Assembly: GCA_014800895.1 (NCBI GenBank)
Contig: JAAVFG010000045.1
Coordinates: forward strand, 1 to 64,000
DNA: 64,000 nt
Reading direction: 5' to 3'
Origin: Bacteroidales bacterium
Lineage (GTDB): Bacteria; Bacteroidota; Bacteroidia; Bacteroidales; Muribaculaceae
Below the pieces are notes generated by a model. The model made no database searches. It saw only the letters and a program-made list of their open reading frames with translations, and had not been told where the DNA came from. Positions 43,895-52,351 of this stretch are shown here, one piece after another; the first letter of the stretch is position 1, and the number at the start of each line of letters is the position of its first letter. The position numbers and the translations under genes were made by a program.

Positions 43895-44040
43895 TCATCA
43901 GGTTGCAGTTTGAGGCATCATGTTTTATCGGGATTTTATTTTCATCATGATGCAGCATGTTTCATCATGATGCATCAGGATGTCAATTTCCATCATGATT
44001 AATCATGTTTTATCATGTTTTATCAGGATGTCAATTTTCA
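43895..44040. repeat. Degenerate TTTCATCATGATGCATCAGGATGTCAATTT-type repeats between pyrD and pyrF
   Basis: Multiple imperfect copies of catcatgatg/catcaggatgtcaattt/catgttttatca in ~150 bp. Confidence 0.75.
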
Positions 44041-44934
44041 TCATAATGCCCGGAGATCCTCGATTATCCTCTTGCAGGCATAGGGGTCGCGCAGATTGGC
44101 GGCTCCTACTTCTACGGCTGTGGCTCCGGCAAGAAGCATCTCCTTGACATCATCGGCTGTGGAGACACCTCCGCATCCGATGATCGGCACATCGACAGCA
44201 TGGCTTACCTGCCATACCATCCTCAACGCCACAGGGAAGATAGCAGGTCCCGAAAAACCTCCCATAACATTGGCTATCACGGGCTTGCCGGTCTTGAGAT
44301 CAATGCGCATACCGAGCATGGTATTGATCAGACAGAGTCCGTCTGCTCCTGCATCTACCGCTGCCTTGGCAATGGATACTATATCGGTCACGTTAGGGGA
44401 GAGCTTGATATAGAGAGGCTTTGTCACTACCTTCTTCACCTCTTTCACAACCTCAGCTACGCTCTCGCATTGTGTGCCGAATGCCATGCCGCCGCCATGA
44501 ACGTTCGGACAGCTGACATTGAGTTCAATTATCTCCACCTGCTCCTCGGGGTCGATAAGACGACAACACTCCACATATTCATCTATCGAGAAGCCACTGA
44601 TATTGGCTATGATAGGCTTATGGAATACCTCGCGCATCCTGGGCAACTCCTCGGAGATTACCTTATGTATCCCGGGATTCTGCAGCCCTACGGAGTTGAT
44701 CATGCCCGCCTCACATTCCGCCACTCTCGGCAGGGGATTTCCGAAGCGGGGATGAAGTGTGGTGCCCTTGAAGGATATGGAGCCGAGGATATCGATGTCA
44801 TAAAATTCCGCCATGCCATAGCCGAAACCGAAGCATCCGCTGGCGGGTATCACAGGGTTGTCGAGGCGCACGCCGCTGAGCTCCACGCTCCAGTCGCCGC
44901 TCTTCTCCCTCTCTCTGAGTTCATTTATTTCCAT
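44041..44934 (-). CDS. pyrD: Dihydroorotate dehydrogenase catalytic subunit (class 1B, PyrDB type)
   Basis: IIELNVSCPNVHGGGMAFG; paired with PyrK. Confidence 0.95.
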   Translation of the reverse strand: MEINELREREKSGDWSVELSGVRLDNPVIPASGCFGFGYGMAEFYDIDILGSISFKGTTLHPRFGNPLPRVAECEAGMINSVGLQNPGIHKVISEELPRMREVFHKPIIANISGFSIDEYVECCRLIDPEEQVEIIELNVSCPNVHGGGMAFGTQCESVAEVVKEVKKVVTKPLYIKLSPNVTDIVSIAKAAVDAGADGLCLINTMLGMRIDLKTGKPVIANVMGGFSGPAIFPVALRMVWQVSHAVDVPIIGCGGVSTADDVKEMLLAGATAVEVGAANLRDPYACKRIIEDLRAL

Positions 44935-45683
44935 ATCAGTTCCTCCTTTCTGAAGACGGGTCCATCTTTACATATTCTTTTGGCTGCATCCTTGGTCTCG
45001 ATGCTGCAACACATGCAGGCTCCGAAGCCACAGCCCATCCTTGACTCAAGGCTCACTTCGCCCGGGAAATCAAGACCGTTGCATACGGCGCGGAGCATCG
45101 GCATCGGTCCGCAGGCATAGAAATAATCCGGCTTCAGCCCTTTCTCGCGTATTCCGTCGGTAACGAATCCTTTCACTCCGCATGTGCCGTCGACTGTGCA
45201 GATCACCGGCTCTATGCCTATGGCGCGGAAGTCTTCCTCCATCGCCACATCATCTTTGGTGTTGAAACCCAATATCACTGTCGGCTCTATACCGCGTTTC
45301 TGAAGCTTACGGGCGAGATTGAGCATCGGCGCGCAACCGATACCTCCTCCCAACAGCACCGGATTCTTGATATCCTCATCCTCGTTGAAGCCGTTGCCGA
45401 GTCCGGTGAGGGTGTTTATCTCTGTGCCGGGAGTCATCTCCGACATCTCTTTAGTGCCTTTCCCCACCACATCATAAAGGAGCGTGAGGCTTCCCTCGCT
45501 GTAGTCGCAGATTGAGATAGGGCGACGGAGGTATTTCCCCTCTATGGCGAGATTCACGAATTGTCCCGCGCGGCTTATCTCCGAGGTGTCGCCGGTAAGT
45601 ACCATACGGTAGGTCTTATGAGTCAGCTGTTCATTGCTGACCACCGTGTATATTGTCTCTATATTACGATATTTATTCATCAT
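44925..45683 (-). CDS. pyrK: Dihydroorotate dehydrogenase electron transfer subunit
   Basis: LLGGGIGCAPMLNLARKL; C-terminal 2Fe-2S cysteines MGCGFGACMCC. Confidence 0.95.
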   Translation of the reverse strand: MMNKYRNIETIYTVVSNEQLTHKTYRMVLTGDTSEISRAGQFVNLAIEGKYLRRPISICDYSEGSLTLLYDVVGKGTKEMSEMTPGTEINTLTGLGNGFNEDEDIKNPVLLGGGIGCAPMLNLARKLQKRGIEPTVILGFNTKDDVAMEEDFRAIGIEPVICTVDGTCGVKGFVTDGIREKGLKPDYFYACGPMPMLRAVCNGLDFPGEVSLESRMGCGFGACMCCSIETKDAAKRICKDGPVFRKEELIWK

Positions 45684-46774
45684 TAAATTTCGGTGCGGAG
45701 GATTTTTCCATATAGTTCTACTCCCTCGAAAGGAGTGGAGCGTCCCATTGTCTTGAATGTAGAGGGATCTACCATGTATGACTGTGAGAAATCCACGGTC
45801 ACTTTACCCGGGTCGCCCTCTATTCCGAAGATGCGTCGCGGGTTGCGGCTCATAATATCCGTCATCTTCTCAAGGGAGATTATTCCGGGCTTCACCATAT
45901 ATGTGTAGACTGCCGCCAACGCTGTCTCCAGCCCCACTACTCCCATCGCGCTCTTCTCGAGCCCCTTCGCCTTCTCTTCGGCGGAGTGGGGGGCATGGTC
46001 GGTGGCGATACATTCGATAGTGCCATCCACTATTCCCTCTATCAGCGCATCACGGTCGCGTGCCGAGCGGATAGGGGGATTCATCTTGAATCTTCCCTCC
46101 TCCTGAAGGTCTTCGTCGCAGAAGGCGAGATAGTGGGGGGCGGTCTCGCATGTCACGGGAATGCCGGCTCTCTGTGCGTCGCGTATCAGTTTCACGCTTT
46201 CCGCCGTGGAAATATGACATATATGCAGACGGCATCCTGTCTCTGCCGCCAGACGGATATTACGCTCTATCTCGCGCCATTCGCTCTCGGAGCAGATGCC
46301 GCGGTGACCGTGTCGGCGCGCATATTCTCCGTCATGGATATATCCCTTTTTCAGAAGGGCGTTGACTTCGCAATGCGCCGCCAGGATCTTCCCGGTCGGG
46401 GCTATACCTTTCATGGCAGCGCGCATCACTTCCTCATCCTGCACTCCGCTTCCGTCGTCGGAGAAGCCTGCCACATAGGGCGCCAATGCCTGATAGTCCA
46501 CCAATTCCGTGCCTAAGCGCTGACGGGTGATGGTGGCGTAGGGGATGACTTTTATCACTGCATCACGGCGGATGATATCCAGCTGCTCCTGCAGATGTTC
46601 CATGCTGTCGGGGGCGGGCTTGAGGTTGGGCATGGTGCATACGGCAGTAAAGCCTCCCGCCAACGCCGCTTCCGAACCGGTGCGGATCGTTTCCTTATAT
46701 GAAAAACCGGGCTCACGGAAGTGAACGTGCACATCCGCCAAGCCCGGAAGCTCTTTTATATGATTTTCCTCCAT
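45683..46774 (-). CDS. pyrC: Dihydroorotase
   Basis: LADVHVHFREPGFSYKETI; ATDHAPHS. Start MEENHIKELPG preferred over the track start at 46816. Confidence 0.95.
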   Translation of the reverse strand: MEENHIKELPGLADVHVHFREPGFSYKETIRTGSEAALAGGFTAVCTMPNLKPAPDSMEHLQEQLDIIRRDAVIKVIPYATITRQRLGTELVDYQALAPYVAGFSDDGSGVQDEEVMRAAMKGIAPTGKILAAHCEVNALLKKGYIHDGEYARRHGHRGICSESEWREIERNIRLAAETGCRLHICHISTAESVKLIRDAQRAGIPVTCETAPHYLAFCDEDLQEEGRFKMNPPIRSARDRDALIEGIVDGTIECIATDHAPHSAEEKAKGLEKSAMGVVGLETALAAVYTYMVKPGIISLEKMTDIMSRNPRRIFGIEGDPGKVTVDFSQSYMVDPSTFKTMGRSTPFEGVELYGKILRTEI

Positions 46775-46809
46775 TATTTTAAGGCGATTTTTGCAAAGAT
46801 AACTATTTT

Positions 46810-46842
46810 TTTGCAAAGGATGAATTTTTTTGAGTAACTTTG
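46810..46842 (+). promoter_or_regulatory. Bacteroidetes-type promoter for carAB
   Basis: TTTG (46810-46813) and TAACTTTG (46835-46842), 21 bp apart. Confidence 0.65.
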
Positions 46843-46913
46843 CATTCCGAAAGCTTGCAAGATATTGGGAGAAGATAAATTCCCGGTATCTTCTACTCTA
46901 AAAATGAACTTAG

Positions 46914-47990
46914 ATGCAGAAAACAAGAAAAGCCTTCCTCACACTTGAGGATGGAACGGTCTTCGAAGGTCGTTCTTTCGGCTATGAAAAGCCCTGTGCC
47001 GGGGAGGTGGTGTTCAACACTGCCATGACCGGCTATCCCGAGAGCCTCACCGACCCTTCTTATGAGGGTCAGATCTTAGTGACCACTTATCCTATCCTTG
47101 GCAATTACGGCGTGCCATCCGCCGAGCCGAAGACGGAGGCTAACGTGAGTGATTATTTCGAGTCTTCCCGCATCCATTGCGAGGCTATCGTCTGTCAGGA
47201 TTACAGCTGGACTCCTTCCCACTGGCAGGCTACACGTTCCCTTTCCGACTGGCTCAAGGATGAGAAGATTCCGGGTATCTACGGCGTCGACACCCGCGCC
47301 CTTACCAAGCTCCTCCGCGAGAAGGGCTCTATGCTTGGCAAGATCACTTTCGAGGATGGGGAGGATATCGAATTCCGCGATCCGAATAAGGAGAACCTTA
47401 TCGACCGCGTCTCTACCAAGGAGGTGCGCGAATTCGGCGAGGGGGAGAAGCGTGTCGTGCTCGTGGATTGCGGCACAAAGTATAATATCATCCGCTGTCT
47501 CACCCGCCGCGGCGTGCGTGTCACTCTCGTGCCCTGGGATTATGACTTCACTCAGATTCCTTACGACGGTCTCTTTATCTCCAACGGTCCCGGCTCTCCG
47601 GAGTTTGCCGAGGAGACCGTGAAGAATATCCGCAAGGCGTTCGAGATCGGCAGGCCTATCTGCGGCATCTGCATGGGAAATCAGCTCCTCAGCAAGGCTG
47701 CCGGCGCAAAGGTATATAAGCTCAAGTATGGGCATCGCAGCCATAACCAGCCTGTGCGTCTCGCCGGCACGGAGAAGTGCTACATCACTTCCCAGAATCA
47801 TGGTTTCGCCGTCGATAATTCCACTATCCCCGAAGATTGGGAGCCTCATTTCATCAATATGAATGACGGCACCAACGAGGGTATACGCCATAAATCAAAA
47901 CCCTTCTTCTCTGCTCAGTTCCATCCCGAGGCTTCCAGCGGTCCGAAGGATACGGAGTTCATTTTTGATGAATTTATTAGCTTGTTATGA
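46914..47990 (+). CDS. carA: Carbamoyl-phosphate synthase small subunit
   Basis: FNTAMTGYPESLTDPSY; PICGICMGNQLLSKA. Confidence 0.97.
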   Translation: MQKTRKAFLTLEDGTVFEGRSFGYEKPCAGEVVFNTAMTGYPESLTDPSYEGQILVTTYPILGNYGVPSAEPKTEANVSDYFESSRIHCEAIVCQDYSWTPSHWQATRSLSDWLKDEKIPGIYGVDTRALTKLLREKGSMLGKITFEDGEDIEFRDPNKENLIDRVSTKEVREFGEGEKRVVLVDCGTKYNIIRCLTRRGVRVTLVPWDYDFTQIPYDGLFISNGPGSPEFAEETVKNIRKAFEIGRPICGICMGNQLLSKAAGAKVYKLKYGHRSHNQPVRLAGTEKCYITSQNHGFAVDNSTIPEDWEPHFINMNDGTNEGIRHKSKPFFSAQFHPEASSGPKDTEFIFDEFISLL

Positions 47991-50900
47991 AAGAAAAAAA
48001 AGATATAAAGAAGGTTCTCTTCCTGGGCTCGGGTGCCCTCAAGATCGGCGAGGCGGGCGAGTTTGACTATTCCGGCTCCCAGGCGCTCAAGGCGATGAAG
48101 GAGGAGAATATCGAGACTGTCCTCATCAATCCTAATATCGCTACTGTCCAGACCTCCGAAGGATTTGCGGATAAGATCTATTTCCTTCCTATCACTCCCT
48201 ATTTCGTGGAGAAGGTGATAAAGAAGGAGAAGCCCGACGGCATCTTCCTCGCTTTCGGCGGTCAGACTGCCCTCAACTGCGGCGTGCAGCTTTATGAGAA
48301 GGGTATCCTCGAGAAATATGATGTGCAGGTGCTCGGCACTCCCGTGCGCGCCATCATGGACACTGAAGACCGTGAGCTCTTCGTGAAGAAGCTCGACGAG
48401 ATCGATGTCAAGACTATCAAGAGCGAGGCTGTCTCCTCTGTGGAGGATGCCGTGCTTGCCGCCGACCGTCTCGGCTATCCCGTCATCGTTCGCGCGGCGT
48501 ACGCTCTGGGCGGTCTCGGCTCAGGATTCTGCGACAACCGCGAGGAGCTGATAGCTCTCGTGGAGCAGGCGCTCTCTTTCTCTCCCCAGGTGCTGGTGGA
48601 GAAATCCCTCAAGGGTTGGAAAGAGGTGGAATATGAGGTGGTGCGCGACCGTTTCGATAATTGTATCACGGTCTGCAATATGGAAAATTTCGACCCGCTC
48701 GGTATCCATACGGGCGAGAGTATCGTGGTGGCTCCTTCCCAGACCCTTTCTAACGAGGATTATCATATGCTCCGCAAGCTCGCCATCAAGATTATCCGTC
48801 ATATCGGCATCGTCGGCGAGTGTAACGTGCAGTATGCCTTCGACCCCAAATCTATGGATTACCGCGTGATTGAGGTCAATGCTCGTCTCTCCCGCTCGTC
48901 GGCTCTGGCTTCCAAAGCTACCGGCTATCCGCTCGCTTTCGTGGCTGCCAAGTTGGGTCTCGGTTATGGTCTCTTCGACCTTAAGAATAATGTGACCAAG
49001 TCTACTTCCGCTTTCTTTGAGCCTGCTCTCGACTATATAGTATGTAAGATCCCGCGTTGGGACCTCGGTAAATTCCGCGGTGTGCGCCGCGAGATCGGCT
49101 CCTCCATGAAGTCTGTGGGTGAGGTGATGGCTATCGGTCGTACTTTTGAGGAGGTGATTCAGAAGGGTCTGCGTATGATAGGTCAGGGTATGCACGGTTT
49201 CGTGGAGAATAAGCTGCCCGAGATTCCGGATATCGACAAGGCGCTCAAGGAGCCGACCGATAAGCGTATCTTCGTTATCGAGCAGGCTTTCCGAAAGGGC
49301 TATACCGTCGACCGTATTCATGAGCTGACCAAGATTGACAAATGGTTCCTTCAGAAGCTCCAGCTTATTCATGACACATCCCGCGAGCTCGAGGCTTTCG
49401 GCAATGTCAAGGAGCTGTCGGATGATCTGATGCGTCAGGCTAAGGGACAGGGCTTCTCCGACTTCCAGATAGGACGCGCCCTATATGGCGACCGCATGAA
49501 GGATGAGACCGAACAGCTCACGGACCTTATCCGTGCCAACCGTCTGAGCCGCGGCATCCGTCCGGTGGTGAAGCAGATTGATACTCTCGCCGCCGAATAC
49601 CCCGCACAGACCAATTACCTCTATCTGACATATAACGGCACGCAGAATGATGTGGACTATACGGGCGATCACCGCTCTGTCGTGGTGCTCGGTTCGGGTG
49701 CCTACCGTATCGGCTCCTCTGTGGAGTTCGACTGGTGTGGCGTCAATGCGCTGATGACCTGCGCCGAGAATGGCTACCGCCCCGTTATGATCAATTATAA
49801 CCCCGAGACTGTCTCCACCGACTATGACATGTGCGACCGTCTCTATTTCGATGAGCTCACTTTCGAGCGCGTGATGGATATTCTCGAGCTCGAGGCTCCT
49901 CACGGTGTGATTGTATCTACCGGCGGACAGATTCCGAATAACCTTGCCGTGCGTCTCGACTCCAACGGCGTGAATATCCTCGGCACTCAGGCGGTGGATA
50001 TCGACCGCGCTGAGGATCGTAATAAATTCTCCTCTCTCTGTGATGAACTGGGTATCGACCAGCCCCGCTGGCGCGAGCTGACCTCTATGGAGGATATCGA
50101 TGAGTTTGTGGCGGAGGTAGGCTTCCCTGTCCTCGTGCGCCCCTCCTACGTGCTTTCCGGAGCTGCCATGAATGTCTGCTCCAATGAGGATGAGCTCACA
50201 CGCTTCCTTCGTCTGGCGGCTAACGTCTCCAAGAAACATCCTGTCGTGGTCTCGGAGTTTATTCAGCAGGCGAAGGAGATAGAGATGGATGCCGTGGCTC
50301 AGGATGGCGAGATCAAGCTCTATGCCATTTCCGAGCATATCGAGTTTGCGGGTGTCCATTCCGGCGATGCCACTATCCAGTTCCCGCCTCAGAAGCTCTA
50401 CGTGGAGACCATGCGCCGCATCAAGAAGATTTCGGGCAAGATTGCCAAGGCGCTCCATATCTCCGGACCCTTCAATATCCAGTTCCTCGCGAAGGATAAT
50501 GATATAAAGGTGATAGAGTGTAACCTTCGCGCTTCTCGTTCTTTCCCCTTCGTGTCAAAGGTATCGAAGCAGAATTTCATCAATGCCGCCACTCGCGTCA
50601 TGCTCGGTCTCCCCGTCGACAAGCCGGCGAAATCGGCATTCGATCTCGACTATGTGGGCATCAAGGCGTCACAGTTCTCCTTCTCCCGTCTGCAGGGTGC
50701 CGACCCTGTGCTCGGTGTTGACATGGCATCCACAGGTGAGGTGGGATGTATCGGCGACGACACTGCCGAGGCAATCCTCAAGGCGATGCTTTCGGTAGGG
50801 TACAGGGTACCCCGCCGCGGTATTCTCCTTTCTTCCGGTAACGCTCACCAGAAGGTGGCTCTTCTCGAGGCTGCCCGTATGCTCCATAAGAAGGGATATA

Positions 50901-51217
50901 CGCTTTATGCTACAGAGGGCACACAGCGCTTCCTGTCCGAGAACGGCATACCGGCGATAACCGTCTACATGCCTTCCGATAATCGTCATCCACAGGCGCT
51001 TGAAATGCTTCATAACAAGGAGATAGATATGGTGGTCAATATTCCGAAGAATCTTACCGCCACTGAAATCTCAAACGGCTATAAGATACGTCGTGCGGCG
51101 GTAGACCTCAACATTCCGTTGTTGACCAATTCACGTCTTGCCTCCGCCTTCATCAAGGCGTTCTGCGAGCTCCCCATCGATGATATCAAGATCAAGTCCT
51201 GGGACGAGTATAAGTAA
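47987..51217 (+). CDS. carB: Carbamoyl-phosphate synthase large subunit
   Basis: 1076 aa; duplicated ATP-grasp; KVLFLGSGALKIGEAGEFDYSGSQA. Confidence 0.97.
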   Translation: MKEKKDIKKVLFLGSGALKIGEAGEFDYSGSQALKAMKEENIETVLINPNIATVQTSEGFADKIYFLPITPYFVEKVIKKEKPDGIFLAFGGQTALNCGVQLYEKGILEKYDVQVLGTPVRAIMDTEDRELFVKKLDEIDVKTIKSEAVSSVEDAVLAADRLGYPVIVRAAYALGGLGSGFCDNREELIALVEQALSFSPQVLVEKSLKGWKEVEYEVVRDRFDNCITVCNMENFDPLGIHTGESIVVAPSQTLSNEDYHMLRKLAIKIIRHIGIVGECNVQYAFDPKSMDYRVIEVNARLSRSSALASKATGYPLAFVAAKLGLGYGLFDLKNNVTKSTSAFFEPALDYIVCKIPRWDLGKFRGVRREIGSSMKSVGEVMAIGRTFEEVIQKGLRMIGQGMHGFVENKLPEIPDIDKALKEPTDKRIFVIEQAFRKGYTVDRIHELTKIDKWFLQKLQLIHDTSRELEAFGNVKELSDDLMRQAKGQGFSDFQIGRALYGDRMKDETEQLTDLIRANRLSRGIRPVVKQIDTLAAEYPAQTNYLYLTYNGTQNDVDYTGDHRSVVVLGSGAYRIGSSVEFDWCGVNALMTCAENGYRPVMINYNPETVSTDYDMCDRLYFDELTFERVMDILELEAPHGVIVSTGGQIPNNLAVRLDSNGVNILGTQAVDIDRAEDRNKFSSLCDELGIDQPRWRELTSMEDIDEFVAEVGFPVLVRPSYVLSGAAMNVCSNEDELTRFLRLAANVSKKHPVVVSEFIQQAKEIEMDAVAQDGEIKLYAISEHIEFAGVHSGDATIQFPPQKLYVETMRRIKKISGKIAKALHISGPFNIQFLAKDNDIKVIECNLRASRSFPFVSKVSKQNFINAATRVMLGLPVDKPAKSAFDLDYVGIKASQFSFSRLQGADPVLGVDMASTGEVGCIGDDTAEAILKAMLSVGYRVPRRGILLSSGNAHQKVALLEAARMLHKKGYTLYATEGTQRFLSENGIPAITVYMPSDNRHPQALEMLHNKEIDMVVNIPKNLTATEISNGYKIRRAAVDLNIPLLTNSRLASAFIKAFCELPIDDIKIKSWDEYK

Positions 51218-51238
51218 GATCATATCTCCGGGAGCGGA

Positions 51239-51477
51239 GCGATTCCTCCGAAGATAGCTTCAGCCTTAGAGCGATTCTTCTGAAGATAGCTTCAGCCTTA
51301 GGGCGATTCTTCTGAAGATAGCTTCAGCCTTAGGGCGATTCTTCTGAAGATAGCTTCAGCCTTAGAGCGATTCCTCCGAAGATAGCCTCAGCCTTAGAGT
51401 GATTCCTCCGAAGATAGTTTCAGCCTTAGAGTGATTCTTCTGAAGATAGCCTCAGCCTTAGAGCGATTCCTCTGAAG
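51239..51477. repeat. Tandem array of a 32-bp unit (7 full copies plus partial) downstream of carB
   Basis: gcgattc(c/t)tc(c/t)gaagatag(c/t)(t/c)tcagccttag(a/g), 32-bp period; unit contains CTGAAG-ATAG-CTTCAG hairpin. Confidence 0.95.
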
Positions 51478-51560
51478 CTTAAGCGAGCTTTTTCATTAGG
51501 AGTGGTTTCCGTTCAGGTGTGAGGCGCTGGTGCGCCGAAGCAAAGCAGATTGATATAATA

Positions 51561-51590
51561 AAAAATGCGGCTAATTAGCCGCATTTTTTT
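51561..51590. terminator. Bidirectional-type intrinsic terminator after carB
   Basis: AAAAATGCGGCTAATTAGCCGCATTTTTTT. Confidence 0.92.
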
Positions 51591-51771
51591 ATTTATCCGA
51601 TTCTCACCCCTCTAATTTCCCTCTAAATTCCTTTTATCAGCTTATCTATAAGCAAATTATCACCTTTGTCTACAGGGCGCTGTTTTTTCTCCGTTTAGAA
51701 TTTCTCGCTTCCGTTTTTTTTACTATTTTTGTATTATCCAATAATTTAATAGTAAAAAGGCAATATCCTAC

Positions 51772-52182
51772 ATGATTGAATTTTTTACAGAGAATGTCGC
51801 TCTTCCGGATCTTGACTATCCGGCGATAGAGCGATGGATAGGGGAGGTGGCTCAGAGTCACGGCTTCTCGGTAGGAAATCTCACTTACTGTTTCTGTGAC
51901 GATCCCTACATCCTTGAGGCTAACAATAAATTCTTGGGTCACGACTACTACACAGATATCATCACATTTGATTATACCCGTCGCGGTCGCATCGGAGGAG
52001 ATATGATTATCTCTCTTGATACCGTCCGCACCAATGCCGAAGGTTTGGGCGTGACCTATCGCCAGGAATTGCTGCGCGTCATCATCCACGGCGTGCTCCA
52101 TCTCTGCGGTATCAACGATAAAGGTCCCGGTGAACGTGAGATAATGGAGGCGAATGAGAATAAGGCTCTATCCTTACTCTGA
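51772..52182 (+). CDS. ybeY: Endoribonuclease YbeY / rRNA maturation factor
   Basis: ELLRVIIHGVLHLCGINDK (H-G-x-L-H-L-x-G-x-D-like motif). Confidence 0.95.
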   Translation: MIEFFTENVALPDLDYPAIERWIGEVAQSHGFSVGNLTYCFCDDPYILEANNKFLGHDYYTDIITFDYTRRGRIGGDMIISLDTVRTNAEGLGVTYRQELLRVIIHGVLHLCGINDKGPGEREIMEANENKALSLL

Positions 52183-52194
52183 TCTACCATCTTT

Positions 52195-52329
52195 GTAGGG
52201 ACGTATTGATCATCTTTGTAGGGACGTACCCCCGGTGCGTCCGAAGAAAAGTGATATAATGCGCTTTGTAGGGACGCACCCCGGTGCGTCCGAAGTAAAG
52301 TGATGTAGGGACGTGCCTCCGGTGCGTCC
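52195..52329. repeat. Cluster of GTAG-headed REP-like palindromes (one truncated plus three full)
   Basis: GTAG + GGACGCACC-cc-GGTGCGTCC (52268-52291, perfect 9-bp stem); variants at 52218-52242 and 52305-52329 keep pairing mostly through wobbles; truncated copy at 52195. Confidence 0.85.
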
Positions 52330-52351
52330 GCCAATAAAAGAACTTTTAATT

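Noticed and set aside
47076-47891. 271-aa minus-strand ORF opposite carA
   Set aside because: Antisense of conserved carA; no domain recognised.
49481-50458. 325-aa (and 283-aa at 48521-49372) minus-strand ORFs opposite carB
   Set aside because: Antisense shadow ORFs over an unambiguous carB; His/Leu/Asp-rich composition typical of reverse-frame translation.
51591-51771. AT-rich region before ybeY as an oriC candidate
   Set aside because: Only weak TTATC-like motifs; no clear TTATCCACA boxes or dnaA neighbour.
52313-52351. N-terminal extension MPPVRPPIKELLI of MnmG
   Set aside because: Derived from the GTAG REP-like palindrome; conserved start is MKFNYDVIVIGAGHAG.
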